From Spirochaetales bacterium (lineage in GTDB: Bacteria > Spirochaetota > Spirochaetia > UBA9216), in NCBI GenBank assembly GCA_016342585.1, contig JAEINK010000004.1, positions 62,001 to 126,000 of the forward strand: 64,000 bases of DNA, in the 5' to 3' direction. This document shows, one piece after another, positions 61,474 through 64,000 of this stretch. The number at the start of each line of letters is the position of its first letter. The stretch's first letter is position 1. Below the pieces are notes generated by a model. It ran no database searches. It was not told the DNA's origin and saw nothing but the letters and a program-made list of their open reading frames with translations. The translations under genes and the position numbers were made by a program.

Positions 61474-62232
61474 TTAAACAATCAGGGTCATAATTAACCC
61501 GATAATTATGTAACACAGGATATACACTAAAGTGACACCACCGGCTTGTTTTTTATCCAGGTTTCCTGCGGATTTCAGACCGGCATAAATAAAGATGAAA
61601 TAAATCCAGTTGAAGATATCCGTCAGGGTATCCATAAGGAAGTAACCGACAGAACCAAGGGTTTCAGCGGAGAAGAGGGCTGCAAGACTGACCTGGGATG
61701 TCAGGGCTAACTGAAGAGCACCTGTGTCCTGTACCTGATTAAGGATCCTTGTGTAATTCCCCGAGAGGGTTATCCCGTTTTTAACAAGGCCATGGATAAC
61801 CGAGATAATTCCGGCATAAATCAGAATTTTCATGGCCATTTTATATGTTACCGCTCCTTTGAAGAGCTTTGATGCGACCATTATAAGGAGGCTGGAGATA
61901 AGAAGGATGGCGATAAAGGTTATTATTCCTCCGCCAAAAGCAGAGGCTATTGTGATATTTTTTACCATGGGAGATGAAAGCTGCTCCCGCATGGCCTCCT
62001 GCTGCTCATTGCTCATCTCCTGACCTTTCTCTGCCATGGCTGCGATCTGGCTCCGTACAATGGCCTGGCCATAGGCTTCACTTTGCATAATGGGCATTAG
62101 CATGGCGATACTCCCTGCTAGTAATATCACCAATACCAGCAGGGGAAGGAGTATTCTGGTTTCAGCTGTAACTTTTTTAAAACCTTCAAAGGGGCTGAAA
62201 ATAATATCTTTCCATAATAAAATTGATTTCAT
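61474..62232 (-). CDS. YIP1-family membrane protein
   Basis: Protein of 252 residues with about five or six membrane helices. The N-terminal WKDIIFSPFEGFKKVTAETR segment and the later AGLKSAGNLDKKQAGGVTLVYI are typical of bacterial YIP1-domain proteins. An AGGAG site lies about six bases before the ATG. It is the first gene of the export operon and probably assists or regulates it, but its function is unknown. Confidence 0.78.
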   Translation of the reverse strand: MKSILLWKDIIFSPFEGFKKVTAETRILLPLLVLVILLAGSIAMLMPIMQSEAYGQAIVRSQIAAMAEKGQEMSNEQQEAMREQLSSPMVKNITIASAFGGGIITFIAILLISSLLIMVASKLFKGAVTYKMAMKILIYAGIISVIHGLVKNGITLSGNYTRILNQVQDTGALQLALTSQVSLAALFSAETLGSVGYFLMDTLTDIFNWIYFIFIYAGLKSAGNLDKKQAGGVTLVYILCYIIIGLIMTLIV

Positions 62233-62398
62233 AACTCGCTCCTGTTCATTTTTTTTTCTTCATTTGTTTTCGTCAAAACCTTACACGCTTCTCTTCCGAA
62301 AGTGGGACAAATATATGACCATAAGGATCTCTGCCCAGCTTGCTCCGGCCTGTTGATTCTCTTTGATTTTATCACCAGATTGGTAATAAATCCAATTT

Positions 62399-62427
62399 TT
62401 TATAGGCGGCCGATCACGTTGTTGCAA
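62399..62427 (-). promoter_or_regulatory. Promoter of the YIP1-TolC-MacA-MacB operon
   Basis: On the minus strand TTGCAA (62422-62427) and TATAAA (62399-62404) are separated by 17 bases. Transcription would start near 62391. TTGCAA is palindromic and could also serve a plus-strand promoter with GATAGT at 62445-62450, also 17 bases away. Confidence 0.7.
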
Positions 62428-62432
62428 TATTA

Positions 62433-62454
62433 GTGTACTAATATGATAGTACAC
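62433..62454. promoter_or_regulatory. Operator-like inverted repeat upstream of the export operon
   Basis: GTGTACTA and TAGTACAC are perfect 8-base arms around a 6-base spacer, placed five bases upstream of the -35 box. The arms resemble sites of GntR-type (YtrA-like) regulators, which often control ABC exporters, but no such regulator is in the window. Confidence 0.7.
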
Positions 62455-62563
62455 ATAGATATTATCATGAAGTTCCAATTCGGTCAAGCCTATTCAATTC
62501 CGGATAAAAAGCTTTTTTTATGAGGGTTCGTTCTGTGAAGATTTTAATTTTTAAGTCCACTTG

Positions 62564-62600
62564 CTCCCCCTTTTTTGTCTATTTTTAATACAAGGGGGAG
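62564..62600. terminator. GC-rich hairpin downstream of trpA
   Basis: CTCCCCCTT (62564-62572) pairs perfectly with AAGGGGGAG (62592-62600) around a 19-base AT-rich loop. It lacks a strong T run on the minus strand, so termination is only probable. Confidence 0.45.
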
Positions 62601-62646
62601 GGGAATTTATTCATTTTATTTTATTTTTTTTGGTAAAAAGTAATGA

Positions 62647-63405
62647 TTAGATAAGTGCTTTCACTACAGCGTGAGCTGCCTCTTTCAAGGGGATCTTTTT
62701 TTCTATGGCGGTGTTCATGGATTCGAGGATGAACGTTCCCACAATCGATGCATCACAATGGGGGGAGAGGAGTTCTATCTGTTCTTTTGATCTGATGCCA
62801 AACCCGGCCATGACCTTCACTTTAAAACTCTTAAGGTTGTTCAGGAAATCCAGGTTGGATTGATCAATTGTTGTATACTTTCCAGTGATCCCGGCCCTTA
62901 AGGCGGTGTATATCCAGGCTGGTTTTTCTTCCATGATCCGGGAGACTCTTTCTTCTGTTACGGTGGGAACAATTACCGGAACGATTTCGATCCCCGCTTC
63001 TCGTCCGATTCTGTAAAGTCCCTCGTCACTGCCCGGTATGAGATCCGGAATAATCAATCCCTTAACCCCCAGGCTTTTCGCTTTTAGTATGAAATTTTCT
63101 ATACCCAAACGAAAAAGTATGCTCCCATAGCTCATAATGTAGACAGGGGTATCTGACTCCTCGATCAGGCTTTGGATAAGATTGAATCCCTCCTGAACCT
63201 TGAATCCTGCTTCCAGAGCCTGTCTGCAGGCAAACTCGATTATTGGGCCGTCGGCCGATGGATCGGAGAAGGGAAACTGGATTTCAAGGGCGGCAGCTCC
63301 ACCTTCTATAAGTCCCCGACCAATTTCAAGTGAGCTTTTCATATCCGGATACCCGGCCACAAAATGGGTTATCAGGGCGTTCTTATGCGTATTCTTATTT
63401 TCCAT
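62647..63405 (-). CDS. trpA: Tryptophan synthase alpha chain
   Basis: TIM-barrel protein of 252 residues with ALITHFVAGYPD near the N-terminus and the catalytic Glu in LEIQFPFSDPSADGP, followed by GLIIPDLIP and VKVMAGFGIRSKEQ. It cleaves indole-3-glycerol phosphate to indole. The IQFPFSDPS stretch differs slightly from the more common LGIPFSDPL. Start 63405 has GGGAGAG upstream and overlaps trpB by 11 bases. An ATG at 63426 lacks a ribosome site. Confidence 0.93.
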   Translation of the reverse strand: MENKNTHKNALITHFVAGYPDMKSSLEIGRGLIEGGAAALEIQFPFSDPSADGPIIEFACRQALEAGFKVQEGFNLIQSLIEESDTPVYIMSYGSILFRLGIENFILKAKSLGVKGLIIPDLIPGSDEGLYRIGREAGIEIVPVIVPTVTEERVSRIMEEKPAWIYTALRAGITGKYTTIDQSNLDFLNNLKSFKVKVMAGFGIRSKEQIELLSPHCDASIVGTFILESMNTAIEKKIPLKEAAHAVVKALI

Positions 63406-64000
63406 GGATTCTCTCCCTCTCTTCATCCAGAAATTTCAGCCAGCTCTCTTTATCCAGGGCGGGGGCAGAAATGAAGATATCCTTGTCTCCCCGGCCGGAC
63501 ATGTTTATGATTAGATTCTCTTCCTGTTTCATCTCTTTTGCAATTTTCATGGCTGCTGCTCCGGCATGGGCCGATTCCATGGCAAATATAATTCCTTCGG
63601 TTCTGGCGAAAAATTTCAAAGCCTTAAGGGTCTCCTCATCGGTGGAACTTGTGAACTCTATCCTGCCTGTCTCACCCAGGTGGGCCAGCTGAGGGCCGAT
63701 CCCCGGATAATCCAAACCGGCCGAGATAGAATGAGTCGGTTCCACCTGACCGTCTTCATCAAGAAGAAAGCAGCTTTTGTACCCCTGAACGATCCCCGGG
63801 GATCCCATGCCGGACATTCGTACGGCGTGTTCTCCCGAGGCTTTCCCCCTACCACCCGCTTCAACACCGACAAGCCTTGGTTTATCTCTGTCGATGAAGG
63901 GTGAGAAAAACCCTATGGCGTTTGAGCCTCCACCCACACAGGCCACCATTGTGTGGATTGGAAACTCTGCCTGCTCTTTGACTTCCTCACCAATAATTGA
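63395..64000 (-). CDS. trpB: Tryptophan synthase beta chain, C-terminal half (partial)
   Basis: The last 201 residues of TrpB, entering from the window edge. The PLP-phosphate-binding loop GGGSNAIG and the C-terminal AMESAHAG and INMSGRGDKDIF segments are clear. It condenses indole with serine. The first residues visible are SIIGEEVKEQ, so the frame continues past the window. It is coupled to trpA by overlap. Confidence 0.94.
   Translation of the reverse strand, partial: SIIGEEVKEQAEFPIHTMVACVGGGSNAIGFFSPFIDRDKPRLVGVEAGGRGKASGEHAVRMSGMGSPGIVQGYKSCFLLDEDGQVEPTHSISAGLDYPGIGPQLAHLGETGRIEFTSSTDEETLKALKFFARTEGIIFAMESAHAGAAAMKIAKEMKQEENLIINMSGRGDKDIFISAPALDKESWLKFLDEERERIHGK

Larger units (their letters stand above)
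62233..62646. other. Regulatory intergenic region between trpA and the export operon
   Basis: About 410 bases. The left part is the roughly 160-base leader of the export operon. It is followed by a promoter, an inverted repeat and AT-rich sequence up to the trpA stop. An open frame of 68 codons on the minus strand (62281-62487) crosses the promoter and is not considered a gene. Confidence 0.6.

Noticed and set aside
62281..62487. A 68-codon minus-strand open frame upstream of the YIP1 gene
   Set aside because: It spans the predicted promoter and the inverted repeat, has no ribosome site, and its product is unfamiliar.

Overview
The window looks like chromosomal DNA of a spirochaete, probably a free-living, sugar-fermenting member of the Spirochaetales. 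This is inferred from protein character and gene neighbourhoods, not from a database search. The reasons are relaxed-lipobox lipoproteins, secreted proteins that I recognise only loosely, the order rpsB-tsf-frr-uppS-cdsA-rseP, an rpsF-ssb-rpsR-yybS-rplI-dnaB cluster, and a peptidoglycan gene set suited to a diamino acid other than a standard meso-DAP. There is no rRNA, tRNA, CRISPR array, insertion sequence or prophage in the window. It is mostly a stable chromosomal backbone.

Layout. 1-6.8 kb: a plus-strand inositol catabolism operon (tail of a probable iolC, then iolJ, iolD, iolG, iolE, an IolI-like isomerase and a second Gfo/Idh/MocA dehydrogenase) ending in a clear terminator. 6.9-8.4 kb: an AEC-type permease and a MarR regulator. 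8.4-12.1 kb: a four-gene operon of unknown secreted, lipoprotein, outer-membrane and FecR-type proteins, whose 5' leader can fold to hide the ribosome binding site. 12.1-18.0 kb: an atypical ROK protein, an XdhC-YqeB fusion and a divergent FecBCD-type ABC importer, which together suggest molybdate or tungstate uptake. 18.0-24.5 kb: Fe-alcohol dehydrogenase, an unknown protein, dinB, a membrane M28-like protein and a nitroreductase. 24.5-36.9 kb: cell-wall genes (ddl, murE, a FemAB protein, murD) interspersed with an HPr-containing protein, hflK-hflC, metG and an unknown gene.

36.9-42.9 kb: a tiny basic, probably ribosome-associated protein, then the rpsF-dnaB replication/ribosome cluster and a ComFB-like gene. 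42.9-52.9 kb, minus strand: WD40 protein, CpXC protein, rseP, cdsA, uppS, frr, tsf, rpsB, maf, a DUF4321-like gene and an exonuclease III gene. 53.0-62.5 kb: a large lipoprotein and a MacAB-TolC-like export operon preceded by an operator-like inverted repeat. 62.6-64.0 kb: trpA and the 3' part of trpB.

The most notable non-coding pattern is that six unrelated genes (marR-like, ROK, M28-like, metG, a 314-residue unknown and xthA) each have a -35/-10 pair with a 17-base spacer, and a start ATG only 6-7 bases after the -10. None has a Shine-Dalgarno sequence. This predicts leaderless mRNAs. Other points of interest are the SD-hiding leader at 8.45 kb, a CTG start in the FecCD-type permease, a 517-residue protein with an internal HPr domain, an 18-bp tandem repeat that extends ribosomal protein S18, and hairpins in the rpsF and rpsB leaders.
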